Shown one piece after another: positions 10,772-20,661 of a DNA stretch of 64,000 nt. How positions within the stretch are numbered: the first letter of the stretch is position 1; the number at the start of each line of letters is the position of its first letter. The notes beneath the pieces were generated by a model, which saw nothing but the letters and a program-made list of their open reading frames with translations, was not told the origin of the DNA and made no database searches. The position numbers were made by a program, and so were the translations under genes. The stretch is taken from NCBI RefSeq assembly GCF_036327415.1, contig NZ_CP123961.1:2122792-2186791 (forward strand). The letters run 5' to 3'. This DNA is from Bartonella grahamii subsp. shimonis (GTDB lineage Bacteria > Pseudomonadota > Alphaproteobacteria > Rhizobiales > Rhizobiaceae).

Positions 10772-11019
10772 TTTTCCCCCGCCCAACCAGAAGCAGCAAT
10801 TTCGTTCATTTCTTCAATGGTCAGTGTTTTTTTAACTTTTCCAGCAAATCGTCCAATAAAGCTATCAATTGTGCTTGTAGGCTGTGCTGCTTTTATACGA
10901 AGTTCACCACCTGGTAACTTGTCAAAACTGATCCGCTCACCTGGTTTAACACCAAGATGCTGGAGTAAATCCCGCTTCAGCGTCACTTGTCCTTTTGCTG
11001 TAACAGTTAATGAAGGCAT
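10768..11019 (-). CDS. AbrB/SpoVT-fold antitoxin (VapB type)
   Basis: 83-aa antitoxin. The N-terminal swapped-hairpin DNA-binding domain reads LTVTAKGQVTLKRDLLQHL, then GVKPGERISFDKLPGGELRI. This is the AbrB/MazE pattern (K-G-Q-V/I-T-[LI]-[PK]). The acidic C-terminal tail (about 55-83) is the likely toxin-binding part. It precedes the toxin with a 4-nt overlap, so the pair is co-transcribed and probably autorepressed by the complex. The upstream sequence near 11040-11065 is a run of AT dinucleotides that could hold promoter and operator. Confidence 0.88.
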   Translation of the reverse strand: MPSLTVTAKGQVTLKRDLLQHLGVKPGERISFDKLPGGELRIKAAQPTSTIDSFIGRFAGKVKKTLTIEEMNEIAASGWAGEK

Positions 11020-11204
11020 AGAAAAATCCTCTTCGTATAGATATCGCTATTGAATATATATATATAAAATAATGAAAAATTCAATTACTTTTTAAAAATT
11101 GCCAAAGAGCCATAGGCTGATCCTAAACGTGAGGAATTGTAAAATATATTCGTTTTCATACCGAAATATATACCTGATTATACCCGAAAAATACGAGAAC
11201 CTGA

Positions 11205-11410
11205 ATTCCTCCCTGCGTTAAACAACGGTATTTTATAGCATAAGAGAATGTATTAAATTGAAGAGGATCATGTTCCATTATCCACTAACACAAGTGCGAT
11301 CAATACGAAAAGCTTTAAAAGCAGCAAAGAAACTCTCATCCATCGTCAAAATATCCCCGCCTAAAGTTTCCCATATCTGATATCGCCCCCAAAAAACAAT
11401 GTTTTTAAAG
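11205..11410. repeat. dispersed intergenic repeat copy
   Basis: Copy of the intergenic repeat also seen near 760-1040 and 9880-9975: 'gttccattatccactaaca', then 'catcgtcaaaatatccccgc', then 'gatatcgcccccaaaaaaca'. The rest of 11020-11204 is AT-rich without a gene. Confidence 0.6.
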
Positions 11411-11976
11411 GCTTACCAAACCAGCCCGCCCCTAAGATATTCCCCACACACTCTCCTCCAGTCACACACCACCACCTCTTCATCCCAACTTACCCCCCAT
11501 TCACAAATGCGCCCCCCCTACTTCTCTCACCACATTCCACGCCATGCCAAAAGCCCAACAAGCCCCAAGGGTACGCACAACACATAAATCCCCCACGTCC
11601 TTGAATTTCCCCTTACCTTTTACAGATCCACATTTTTACGCTTTTACATCTTTACAGAACGCAGCCAACGTAACCTCCAAACCAACCACTGAACAATCCC
11701 TTATCTTAAAAAATCCCCTAAAAGACAAAACTTCCACCCCACACCACTCTATAAACAATACCCCAACTTCTTACCCAACCAATATCTCCACCGTCAAATC
11801 CCCTCTCAAAGGACCGTACTTCAAAAGGTGCTATAAACCAGTCCGCCCCTAAGATATTCAACACACGACGCGCACAAAAAATACCCTAGATGTGTAAATC
11901 TATTGCCCAATATCAACCTCAAAGAGCAGTGTTACAGCATGGATAGGATAAAACACTTGTTTCATTGAAGAGCCAA
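11411..11976. repeat. C-rich repeat block 3 (family 1) with intergenic repeat
   Basis: Family-1 modules, with one 'ttttacagatccaca' core near 11616. At 11877-11955 lies a segment running 'taccctagatgtgtaaatc' to 'aaagagcagtgttacagca', repeated nearly exactly at 17364-17440. No gene. Confidence 0.7.
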
Positions 11977-13185
11977 TCATTGAGAACGAACAATTGACAA
12001 AGAACGGTTCACCAATATCCTGATACCCAATAAACAGAATAATCCACTCAATCCAGAAAGAAGGAATAACTTACCCGAAGAAGTGTGATCTAAAACAAAC
12101 GCTCCAACAAACGGCGCTACCAACATAGCTAAATTTTGTACAGACTGTACCCATCCAGAAGCCAACCCAATCCATTCATTGAAATGGGTTACCAGATAAA
12201 CGTTAGAAGATATGGAAAAGTAAGCACTCACCATTCCAATGAGGAAAAAACAGAATAACAAAGCCTCAATATGGAGTAAATCCAAGTAAAAAAAGCACAC
12301 TGAGATCAGTACAAAACAAACCATCGTTGACATTGCGGGCATTAACAACTCCGACATCTTTCCCGTAAATGGTTTATGCTTTGATTTTTTCACACTCCAA
12401 AACCCATATAGAAAATTACCAATTGCCGAAGCGGATACCAACATCCCAAGAGCCTGTTTATTCATTTTCAGTGCATTAAGGATGACAGGCAACTGATTAT
12501 TCACCATAAAGATCATTGCAAAATAAATGAATATCACAGCCACATAGGCATACCAAGTTGTTCCATAAAGTCTCTGCTGTAATTTCATGGTATTCGCTTT
12601 TTTTATTCTTAGCGACGAAACAGGTTGTGCACCAATACAACAAAACACCATAAAGCCTAGAAATGTCAAAAATCCAGAAAACAATAAAGTATAGGTATCT
12701 GACAAAAATGCAGAGAGAGCACTCCCCAAAGCAGGTCCTATCATCTTCGCCATGCTATTGATCATATTAAGCACAGAATAGTAACGGCTCCGTTCGTTTT
12801 CAGGTACAGAATTTGCACTGAGAACAGAAATTGCTGGCATGGCTACACTATTGAATGTCGCTCGAATGACTGCCAATACAATAAATCCTTGCAGACTCGT
12901 TGCCAGCAATAAACCGACAGTACATAGCGCCCGTAACAGCAGTGACGCCCGCAACCAATGGATCATATAATGATGACTTACTAACATTCCAATTGGCTTA
13001 GAAAGAACAATACCAGGTAATAACGTTGCCGCTCCAATAAAAGCGACATCATATTGATCAGCTTTCAAAGTGAACACAGATACGGTCAAAATCACGATAT
13101 AATCAATCCATCCCCCAAATGAAACCACGCCATTCCCCAGCAAAAGCACCAACAAGCGATTTTTTATTGCCCCGTCTATTTGCAT
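11977..13185 (-). CDS. MFS transporter with duplicated 5' end
   Basis: 402-aa integral membrane protein with about 10-12 hydrophobic segments; length and layout fit MFS drug/metabolite efflux proteins. The substrate is unknown. Start chosen at the ATG 13185 (MQIDGAIKNRLLVLLLGNG), preceded by a G-rich Shine-Dalgarno tract. The first 14 codons plus the upstream leader form a ~130-bp unit repeated tandemly upstream (13150-13812). Several start codons with the same leader therefore precede the gene, but only this copy leads into the transporter frame. The body is intact. Confidence 0.85.
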   Translation of the reverse strand: MQIDGAIKNRLLVLLLGNGVVSFGGWIDYIVILTVSVFTLKADQYDVAFIGAATLLPGIVLSKPIGMLVSHHYMIHWLRASLLLRALCTVGLLLATSLQGFIVLAVIRATFNSVAMPAISVLSANSVPENERSRYYSVLNMINSMAKMIGPALGSALSAFLSDTYTLLFSGFLTFLGFMVFCCIGAQPVSSLRIKKANTMKLQQRLYGTTWYAYVAVIFIYFAMIFMVNNQLPVILNALKMNKQALGMLVSASAIGNFLYGFWSVKKSKHKPFTGKMSELLMPAMSTMVCFVLISVCFFYLDLLHIEALLFCFFLIGMVSAYFSISSNVYLVTHFNEWIGLASGWVQSVQNLAMLVAPFVGAFVLDHTSSGKLFLLSGLSGLFCLLGIRILVNRSLSIVRSQ

Positions 13186-13812
13186 CAACCCCCCCCTTCT
13201 TTTTCCTTAGCAATACTGATTAGACGATCAATTCTTGCCAGCACCCTAAAGGCATCAACAATTCTCATGGAACAAAGCACCAACAAGCGATTTTTACAAG
13301 CGATTTCTTATTGCCCCGTCTATTTGCATCAACCCCCCCTTCTTTTTCCTTAGCAATACTGATTAGACTATCAATTCTTGCCAGCACCTTAAAGGCATCA
13401 ACAACCTTCATGCAACAAAGCACCAACAAGCGATTTTTTATTGCCCTGTCTATTTGCACCAACCCCCCCTTCTTTTTCCGTAGCAATACTGATTAGACTA
13501 TCAATTCTTGCCAGCACCCTAAAGACATCAACAACCTTCATGCAACAATGCACCAACAAGCGATTTCTTATTGCCCTGTCTATTTGCACCAACCCCCCCT
13601 TCTTTTTCCGTAGCAATACTGATTAGACGATCAATTCTTGCCAGCACCCTAAAGGCATCAACAACCTTCATGCAACAAAGCACCAACAAGCGATTTTTTA
13701 TTGCCCCGTCTATTTGCACCACCCCTTCTTTTTCCGTAGCAATATGATTAGACGATCAATTCTTGCCAGCACCCTAAAGGCATCAACAATCCTCATGGAA
13801 CAAAGCAATTTA
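13150..13812. repeat. ~130-bp tandem repeat of the MFS gene 5' end, about 5 units
   Basis: Units begin near 13155, 13302, 13431, 13560 and 13690. Each carries the complement of the first ~14 codons (MQIDGAIKNRLLVL or close variants) and the G-rich ribosome site. Each then has a spacer coding on the minus strand CCMKVVDAFRVLARIDRLIS. Unit 1 has an extra 13 bp ('atttttacaagcg' duplicated). In each upstream unit translation from the start codon ends within ~75 codons, so these are decoy starts. Confidence 0.88.
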
Positions 13813-14003
13813 TAATCGTTGTAAGTCTTAGATATGTATTAAAACGACTATCATTGATTGATATTAATCTGCGTCTCTGCGAATGACGACAATAACCAAG
13901 CCATTAATCCAGCTTTTGAATCCATTTATGATAATCCCGCGCGCCTCCCCTTCAACTCTAACACAAAAAAACGCTCTGAGCATTCTCTCCTCAAGAGGAC
14001 TCT

Positions 14004-14222
14004 TTATTCTTCTTCATCACTTTTCTGCGGTGGGGGTGGTAAAATATAAGCGCCTGAAAGCCAACGATTAAGATCAATAGCTCGGCATCGTGTGGAACAA
14101 AAAGGATAAGAAGATTTTTGTGACATCTGACCACAAATAGGACAAGGATGCGGTGGACGCGTCTCTTTTTGCAAATTTAGCTCTTTTTTTTCTTGACGCA
14201 CCTTTGTCATCTGCTCTTTCAT
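14004..14222 (-). CDS. yacG: YacG zinc-finger gyrase inhibitor
   Basis: 72-aa zinc-binding protein; in E. coli YacG binds GyrB and blocks DNA binding by gyrase. The family signature is clear: CPICG at about residues 28-32, then PFCSTRCRAIDLNRWLSG. The four cysteines bind one zinc ion. The N-terminal extension rich in K/E/Q is longer than in short homologues. It sits 88 bp downstream of maf on the same strand, the usual infA-maf-yacG order of Rhizobiales. The 190 bp between it and the MFS leader repeats show no gene. Confidence 0.93.
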   Translation of the reverse strand: MKEQMTKVRQEKKELNLQKETRPPHPCPICGQMSQKSSYPFCSTRCRAIDLNRWLSGAYILPPPPQKSDEEE

Positions 14223-14309
14223 TAATTTTTCTTCTGTTTCTTTTTTTTCATTTCTGCTTTTCTCTTTTTATTGCTTTTCACCCTGCATTGATCTTGCCTT
14301 AAAGTTTTT

Positions 14310-15029
14310 CTAATGCGTTTCTTCAGCCCAGAGAGTAAAAAGTGGATAGTGAAAAGCGGTCAAGAGATCAACTGTTTCAGCCAAAGGCAAACCAACCACA
14401 TTGGAATAAGAACCAACCATATGGACGACGAAAGCACCAGCTTTTCCCTGAATAGCGTAGCCTCCAGCTTTCCCTTGCCATTCACCAGAATCAAGGTAAG
14501 CCTTCATCATGGCAGAGGTTAAGCGTCTAAAACGGACACGACTTTCAACCAATTTTACGGTTATTTTTCCTCGTTCATTGAGCGCACAAATAGCACCATA
14601 GACCTTATGCGCCCGTCCTGAAAGGTATCGTAAACATTCATAAGCCTCATCTTCACCCTCTGGTTTGGGGAGAATGGTGCGCCCAACAGCCACCACCGTA
14701 TCAGCAGCCAAGATAATCATTTTCTGTGCAGATAATTCTTCTTGACCATTCTGCAATTCTTCTTGACCATTCTGATTATACCAGCGCAAAATTTCTTGGG
14801 CTTTCAGCGCTTTTTCTTTTGCCAAACGTTTGGCCAGGTTTGCAGGATGTTCTTTTAATTTTGGCGTTTCATCAATATCGCTTGCACAAACCTGCTGCGG
14901 ATCAATCCCTATTTGTGCTAAGAGCGCTAAACGCCTTGGCGAAGCGGAGGCAAGCACCAAATGCATTTCTTCTGTAAGAGTATCTGCCAAACGTTTTTTC
15001 CCCCACTCTCTTATATTTTTCATTTCCAC
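14310..15029 (-). CDS. maf: Maf-type nucleoside triphosphate pyrophosphatase
   Basis: House-cleaning enzyme that hydrolyses non-canonical or modified nucleoside triphosphates to monophosphates. Signature LVLASASPRRLALLAQIG near the N-terminus, catalytic segment ILAADTVVAVG and the late RFRRL/GYAIQGKAGAFV stretch are all present. I kept the ATG at 15029 (239 aa) because 'aaggggtggaa' precedes it. The internal ATG at 14966 would give the more usual ~218 aa and is a real alternative. A short duplicated stretch, (Q)NGQEELQNGQEEL, is visible about one third of the way in. It comes from a 15-18 bp direct repeat and is harmless-looking. It lies between infA and yacG. Confidence 0.92.
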   Translation of the reverse strand: MEMKNIREWGKKRLADTLTEEMHLVLASASPRRLALLAQIGIDPQQVCASDIDETPKLKEHPANLAKRLAKEKALKAQEILRWYNQNGQEELQNGQEELSAQKMIILAADTVVAVGRTILPKPEGEDEAYECLRYLSGRAHKVYGAICALNERGKITVKLVESRVRFRRLTSAMMKAYLDSGEWQGKAGGYAIQGKAGAFVVHMVGSYSNVVGLPLAETVDLLTAFHYPLFTLWAEETH

Positions 15030-15244
15030 CCCTTCACAATCGACATCCCTCTCACCCCATTTTAAGCACCCGTTTTAAGCTCCCCCCTTTACGCACCATT
15101 AATCTCCTTATCTTTTTTCTGCATTGATTTTACAGTTTTTCAAGGTCATTCAAACACTCACTTTTTCTCACTCATGAAAAGCAAGCTAAAGAACTATTAA
15201 ATAATATGGTAGCTTTTAGAAAAAAGCGCAAGCCACCCATTAGG

Positions 15245-15463
15245 CTACTTATAGCGATATGTAATGCGCCCTTTTGTCAAATCATAAGGTGTCATTTCCA
15301 CCATGATTTTATCACCTGCCAACACCCTAATACGATTTTTTCGCATTCTTCCAGCGGTATGCGCAATAATTTCATGATCATTTTCCAGTTTCACACGAAA
15401 CATCGCGTTGGGTAAGAGTTCAGTAACGATACCAGAAAATTCTAAAACTTCTTCTTTTGACAT
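15245..15463 (-). CDS. infA: translation initiation factor IF-1
   Basis: 72-aa OB-fold protein that occupies the ribosomal A site during initiation. The sequence runs [20 protein letters not shown], then [37 protein letters not shown], then [15 protein letters not shown], standard for IF-1. The ATG at 15463 gives exactly the family length; the TTG at 15469 two codons upstream is not needed. It heads the infA-maf-yacG group. 281 bp separate it from maf, so co-transcription is likely but not certain. Confidence 0.97.
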   Translation of the reverse strand: MSKEEVLEFSGIVTELLPNAMFRVKLENDHEIIAHTAGRMRKNRIRVLAGDKIMVEMTPYDLTKGRITYRYK

Positions 15464-17345
15464 AAACAAACATTTCCTTTACAGTGCACATATTTTGTTA
15501 AGCTGCGCGTTATTTCCAGCGTTCATACCCTATTTTCTTAAGTTTGTGAATAAAAATTCAACAAAAAGAGAAAGGTTTTTCAAGTTTACTCTCTCATGCT
15601 CTCAAAAAACGTCACCCCACACATTGAGGCTGAAAACTTTTTTCCACCAATTTTACCACCCATTTCCTCCAATTTTTATGATAATCTTGGTTTCAGAATG
15701 ACAAGAAGTTATGTTAAATTTTCTCCCCCTCAAGCGTTTTCCCAACGCCTCTGACTATCTCCTTCCACGACTTACAAACAATCATCATTCTTCCAACTTT
15801 TCCTCGCCTTCCACACCCTAAACACACGCCATTCAGATAAATGCAAACATCTCTCACCCCATACCAAAAGGCCCCTCCTTTTTTCAAAAACATCCTCCAT
15901 TCTTTACGCATCCATCCACAACATACTTCACCACCCCACTCCACTCTCTAGGCATTTCTTCCAACCTGCCCCTTTTTCCTCTTCCCAACCCACTTCATCT
16001 AAGCTACCTTCCATTTATGTTTCTCTCTACCTTGAAAACATGATCCCTATACATTCTGTCTCATTAACCACAACGCCCCCCCCTAAACACACAAATCCTC
16101 CACTCCTTTATCCCATACGCACTCTCTCCTCCTCCATTTCCATCCCAACTTACCCCCCCATTCACAAATGCGTCCCCCCTAGTTCTCTCACCACCTTCCA
16201 CGCCATGATAAAAGCCCAACAAGCCCCAAGGGTACGCACAACACATAAATCCCCCACGTCCTTGAACTTCCGCTTACATTTTACAGATCCACATTTTTAC
16301 GTTTTTACATCTTTACAGAACGCAGCCGAACGTAACCTCCAAACCAACCACCGAACAATCCCAAAAATCCCCCAAAAGACAAAACTTCCACCCCACACCA
16401 CTTCTATAAACAATACCCCGCCTTCTTACCCAACCAATATCTCCACCGTCAAATCCCCCTCTTCCCTTTAACCCATACACACTCTCTCCTCCAGTCACAC
16501 ACCACCCCCTTTCCATCCCAACTTCCCCCCCCATTCACATGCCCCCCTAGTTCTCTCACCACCTTCCCAACCATGATAAAAGCCCAACATGACAAAAACA
16601 CACACAATACATAAATCCCCCACGTCCTTGAACTTCCGCTCCACTTTTACAGATCCACATTTTTACGCTTTTACATCTTTACAGAACGCAGCCGAACGTA
16701 ACCTCCAAACCAACCAACGAATAATCCCAAAAATCCCCCCAAAAGACAAAACTTCCACCCCGCACTGCTCTGAAAACAATACTCGACAACCCAGCTTTTT
16801 ATCCAAGCCCTACACACATCTCACCCCCCAAAACAAAGCCTCACCCAACACCGAGAGACCATCCACGTGGCTCAACAAGCGCCCCACCCCTTCAACCCTC
16901 CACCTCCTGACAGGGCTTCACACCCTCCTTTTCTCAAAAACACCACTCCCTCATCCAACATCACCCCCCACATCCTCTCACACCATTCCATCAATCTCCC
17001 TCGGCTTCATTCTGACACCCCACATCCTCTCACACCATTCCATGCCAGACAAAAGCCCAACATGACAAAAATACGCACAACACATAAATCCCCCATGTCC
17101 TTGAATTTCCCCTTACCTTTTACAGATCCACATTTTTACGCTTTTACATCTTTACAGAACGCATCCAACGAAACCTCCAAACCAACCACCGAACAATCCC
17201 AAAAATCCCCCCAAAAGACAAAACCTCCACCCCACACCACTTCTATAAACAATACCCCAACTTCTTACCCAACCAATATCTCCACCGTCAAATCCCCTCT
17301 CAAAGGACTGTACTTCAAAAGGCGCTATAAACCAGTCCGCCCCTA
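15464..17345. repeat. gene-free stretch with C-rich repeat block 4 (family 1)
   Basis: 15464-15710 is AT-rich without a gene. From about 15720 the plus strand becomes C-rich. Family-1 modules run from 16060 to 17345, with 'ttttacagatccaca' cores near 16271, 16643 and 17117 and the 'ccaaccaatatctccaccgt' module repeated. P/T/S-rich frames here have no ribosome sites and shift frame between modules. Confidence 0.75.
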
Positions 17346-17487
17346 AGATATTCCCCACACACAAAAAATACCCTAGATGTGTAAATCTATTACCCAATAT
17401 CAACCTCAAAGAGCATTTTTTCACAGCATAAGAGGATAATTATTGAAATCAAAAAATGCTCTCATTTTCCAAATATTTTCATTTCTC

Positions 17488-17516
17488 TTGCCAATCTTCT
17501 GAAATTGCCTTATGAG
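17488..17516 (+). promoter_or_regulatory. promoter of Brt-Trp cassette B
   Basis: TTGCCA (17488-17493), 17-bp spacer, TATGAG (17511-17516). The start is predicted near 17523. Confidence 0.7.
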
Positions 17517-17522
17517 TAAATA

Positions 17523-17742
17523 CTGTAAGTTTGGTCGTATACGCAGCGATCAATAGGGAACTAAAAGCCCGAAGACTTGACACATAAATTTATCCCACTT
17601 TTGTGGGTATCCCGGAATTCCGGGAGATTTTGCTATGTCCAGGTGCTCTCTAGCACTAAAAGCAAAAAGCTGAGTCAAGTCAGTACTTTTAGACTCCCGG
17701 AATACCAATGCGAGGGCGCTCGCAACCGGAGGGGAGTTTGAA
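17523..17742 (+). ncRNA. Brt-type structured leader RNA, copy B
   Basis: The clearest example of the fold. 5' hairpin TTGGTCG/CGATCAA. Outer barcode CTAAAAG (17561-17567) with CTTTTAG (17686-17692). Inner barcode GACTTGAC (17574-17581) with GTCAAGTC (17674-17681). Enclosed are hairpin CCCAC-TTTT-GTGGG, palindrome CCCGGAATTCCGGG (17611-17624) followed by AGATTTT, and GTGCT/AGCAC flanked by ttttgct/agcaaaa. After the barcode, CTCCCGGAATACC (17694-17706) can pair with the 3' part of the palindrome. GCGAG/CTCGC (17710-17723) precedes GGAGGGG. RNA ends are inferred. Confidence 0.85.
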
Positions 17743-18129
17743 GTGCCAACCAAAAATCCACATTTTATCGACATTTCTATAGGCAAAAGAATCCGCCATA
17801 GACGCATTGCCATGGGGCTTTCCCAAAAAGAATTAGGAACCCATTTAGGCGTCAGTTTTCAACAAATCCAAAAATATGAAAAAGGCTTAAATCGTGTAAG
17901 CGCCAAATGTTTGCTGGAAATCGCCCAAAAACTGGAAGTTCCTCTTACCTTTTTCTACACGGATCTTTTAACAGCAGACATTACTACAAAAGAAGATCTT
18001 TCAACAAAAGAAATTCTCTTACAGCACGATCAAGAAACATACAGCGAAAAAGAACACTCACTTGTGAAAAATTTTAGAGAACTCCAGCCGAAAAAACAAA
18101 AAGCAATTTTATGGTTGATCTCTGATTAG
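17743..18129 (+). CDS. XRE-family regulator (Trp type), copy B
   Basis: 128 aa, GTG start with GGAGGGG 8 nt upstream. The HTH is identical to copies A and D. Copies B and C differ in the middle: EVPLTFFYTDLLTADITTKE replaces EVPISFFYADITTKK, five residues longer. Protein B is identical to protein C although their leader RNAs have different barcodes. Same role as argued for copy A. Confidence 0.85.
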   Translation: MPTKNPHFIDISIGKRIRHRRIAMGLSQKELGTHLGVSFQQIQKYEKGLNRVSAKCLLEIAQKLEVPLTFFYTDLLTADITTKEDLSTKEILLQHDQETYSEKEHSLVKNFRELQPKKQKAILWLISD

Positions 18130-18431
18130 GAAAAAGCGCAACAACTCACATTATTTGCCAATATATCCACCCCTGCTCAAAATTTTCCCTGCCGATATCA
18201 CCAGACCTCAAACAATATTATTGGACAGCATAGTAGAACATAACAATACCCCAAACGACAATGTTTTACGATCTCATAGAGTAATCAAGATCAAAGTCTA
18301 GAGAAGATACTTCACCACTCTCACCAGAATTTTATCTGATTTAACGGATCTACAGCTTCACTTCTTAAGCCGATTTTTCTTCCAACATTTCCTCATTATC
18401 CACTTCCTTTAGACAAACCGGCAAAGAGATT
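18130..18431. other. intergenic, no gene seen
   Basis: The first 50 bp match the downstream flank of the other plus-strand Trp genes. 18240-18295 has a weak copy of the dispersed intergenic core ('acgacaatgttttacgatct'). Nothing else is recognised. Confidence 0.5.
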
Positions 18432-18821
18432 TCATCTCTTATAGGTACGCACATAATAACGTGTTACTCCAGCCACATCATAATAGACAGTAGACAATAG
18501 ACCTATATCTATTGGCATTATTTGATAATTCAAAATGATACCATTTTGCTGTTTTTGGGGTTTATCTGTATAAATCACGCGATATCCATTGCGTTGCAAT
18601 AGATCGATAAATAAAGGTGTAAAATTATCTTCTATTTTACTTTTTTTCACAATAAACGTTGTTTGAGCTGGCGGTAAAGATTGTTTCAGATTGTGAACAA
18701 AATCATGAGCAATCAACTTTATATCAGCCTTCATAACATTTCGATCGACATAACTTGAATTATTCACAGATGCGCAACCAGCCACCAACACAAGCGGTAA
18801 CGGGAATAAATATCTTGACAT
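18432..18821 (-). CDS. small lipoprotein, TrbH-like
   Basis: 129 aa. The N-terminus MSRYLFPLPLVLVAGCASVN is a lipoprotein signal peptide with lipobox VAGC, so the mature protein would be anchored by C15 to a membrane on the periplasmic side. The rest (VHNLKQSLPPAQTTFIV, FIDLLQRNGYRVIYTD, then a Y/L-rich end) resembles conjugal transfer protein TrbH in spacing and pattern; this is a low-level resemblance from memory. I chose the ATG at 18821, with GAGAGGGCG upstream, because the longer frame from 18908 has no signal. No other conjugation gene is nearby, so the function is uncertain. Confidence 0.7.
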   Translation of the reverse strand: MSRYLFPLPLVLVAGCASVNNSSYVDRNVMKADIKLIAHDFVHNLKQSLPPAQTTFIVKKSKIEDNFTPLFIDLLQRNGYRVIYTDKPQKQQNGIILNYQIMPIDIGLLSTVYYDVAGVTRYYVRTYKR

Positions 18822-19166
18822 CTTAAACGCCCTCTCAATTATATCCTCTCCTGAAAAGCTCCTACACCAAAAAGTAAGAGCACCCCTGCTAAGAAGCAGG
18901 ATTAACACTGCATTGGTTTGTAATCAAGTAGTCGTAAATCAATTTTTCCCGCGTTAAAAAAACGACCACCATTTCTGATAGCATTCAAAGCTTATGCTTA
19001 ATATATCCTATAGGCACTTATTTTCATGATATTCTGTATGAATATAGAATTGAAGACGGACTTATCCGTCAAAAAATCGTCTATTGAATGATTTCCCAAG
19101 CAGATAAAATGATATCTTTTATCCCCATAAATTGAAATTATCATTGGGGGAAAAAGTCATTTTCGT
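18822..19166. other. intergenic, no gene seen
   Basis: AT-rich spacer between two divergently placed ORFs. No repeat module, RNA gene or clear terminator was recognised. Confidence 0.4.
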
Positions 19167-19370
19167 TTGAATATTTATTTTACAAGCTATTTTGATCCCG
19201 TTTTCCCCCACTATCGACAATTTCTACTTCTACTGCTAGCATTTCTTTTCTGGTTGCTCATTTACGCTCATCATAAACAATCCTATGTGTTTTTTAAGGC
19301 AATTGTGAAGCTCCTGAAAGAACAGCAAATAGAAGCTCCAAACCAACCACTGAACAATCCCTTATCTTAA
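19167..19370 (+). CDS. short membrane ORF ending inside C-rich repeat
   Basis: 67-aa frame with TTG start and a G-rich site about 17 nt upstream. Residues 16-34 (YRQFLLLLLAFLFWLLIYA) form one strong transmembrane helix, followed by a basic stretch HHKQSYVFFKAIVKLLKEQQ. The last twelve residues, EAPNQPLNNPLS, are encoded by the family-1 repeat module 'caaaccaaccactgaacaat'. The original 3' end has probably been replaced by repeat DNA. No family is recognised. It may be a truncated gene. Confidence 0.4.
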   Translation: MNIYFTSYFDPVFPHYRQFLLLLLAFLFWLLIYAHHKQSYVFFKAIVKLLKEQQIEAPNQPLNNPLS

Positions 19371-19800
19371 AAAATCCCTCCCAAAAGACAAAACTTCCAC
19401 CCCATACCACTCTATAAACAATACCCCAACTTCTTACCCAACCAAATATCTCCACCGTCAAATCCCCCCAAAGGAGACCATACTCCAAAAGGCGCTATAA
19501 ACCAGTCCTCCCCTAAGATATTCCCCACACTCTCTCCTCCAGTCACACACCACCCCCGTTCCATCCCAACTTACCCCCCATTCACAAATGCATCCCCCAC
19601 ATCCTCTCACACCATTCCATCAATCTCCCTCGGCTTCATTCTGACACCCCAATCTTCTCACCACCATTTCACACCATGCCAAAAGCCCAACATGACAAAA
19701 GCATACACAGCACAAATCCACAAATCCCCACGTCCTTGAATTTCCACTTCACTTTTACAGATCCACATTTTTACGCTTTTACATCTTTACAGAAAGCAAA
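19320..19800. repeat. C-rich repeat block 5 (family 1)
   Basis: Family-1 modules with one 'ttttacagatccaca' core near 19753. It begins inside the 3' end of the preceding short ORF and ends abruptly at 'ttacagaaagc'. Confidence 0.75.
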
Positions 19801-19814
19801 AAATCTGTAAAAAG

Positions 19815-20565
19815 TGCATTATACAATACCGTTTTCAACAACTGTCTTTAAAATCTCACCCCCATTTTCATTTAAATCATAAATATAAACCGCCCTATTA
19901 TTGTATTGACCAGCATAAAATTTTTCGACAAATTCTAACTATCGAAAGGGTTCATACGAAGCGTTTTACAACTTTTAAAAGAATTTTGCCCCACATCCAG
20001 TGCTTTTTTGTAACGGACAAGAATACATTTAATTGATTGACTATAAGAAAATTTGAAATGAGAAAACCTTTTCGTTTTTCTCATTCAATATCCGCAACGA
20101 TAACTTATCCTTATCAGTCAATATTTTTTCGTAATACAAAACGCGCCAAAAGGAATGCACTTACGTTGCATATTCACGCGCTTGTTTTAAAGACAGATCT
20201 CTCAACGCTCGTCACACCCATTTCGCAAACGCTATCCCCCCGTGCAAGGCACAATGGTAAAGCCCCCCATGAAGTATATAAAATCCATTCAGCCCCCATC
20301 TTCACGCTTATGGAGGAACAAGACCGACACCACCATCACAAAAACTCTGCCAGCTCGTGGGTGTTGCAGACAGCCCTTAGTCCTTGAAACGATCCATTAA
20401 AGGCATGCGCCTTTCTTGTACAGTTTTTCCCCACATGCATGGCCCACCCGCTCACGATGTACAAGCAAGTAATTTTAATTGATTCCATATGAGAGAACTG
20501 TGATGAAAAATTTTTATTATACTCAGCGTTGTGATTCACATTAAAAAGATTATTTATCATTATAA
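19815..20565 (-). pseudogene. decayed coding remnants, unrecognised
   Basis: On the minus strand, 19821-20040 reads as broken protein-like pieces: NPFDS, a stop, then EFVEKFYAGQYNNRAVYIYD and LNENGGEILKTVVENGIV before a TAA. 20336-20560 gives a 74-residue frame (MINNLFNVNHNAEYN...). Its middle part, around MESIKITCLYIV, is weakly similar in DNA to the start of the first piece ('caattaaa', then 'gtgggg'). That suggests an old duplication. No family is recognised. Confidence 0.3.
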
Positions 20566-20661
20566 ATCAATATGTTATAACACAAGAGTGTCATCATCAA
20601 GCCGCTTGCCTTTTTCTAAAAGAAAAGCTTTATACTGAAAGAAAACATCTAAAAATTAGAT

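Noticed and set aside
16040-17346. P/T/S/H-rich ORFs of 143-159 codons in C-rich repeat blocks
   Set aside because: No ribosome sites, starts differ between repeats and frames shift from unit to unit; composition alone keeps them open.
18432-18821. Evidence for a conjugation or type IV secretion locus
   Set aside because: Only a single TrbH-like lipoprotein; no other mating-pair or VirB/Trw gene is present in the window.
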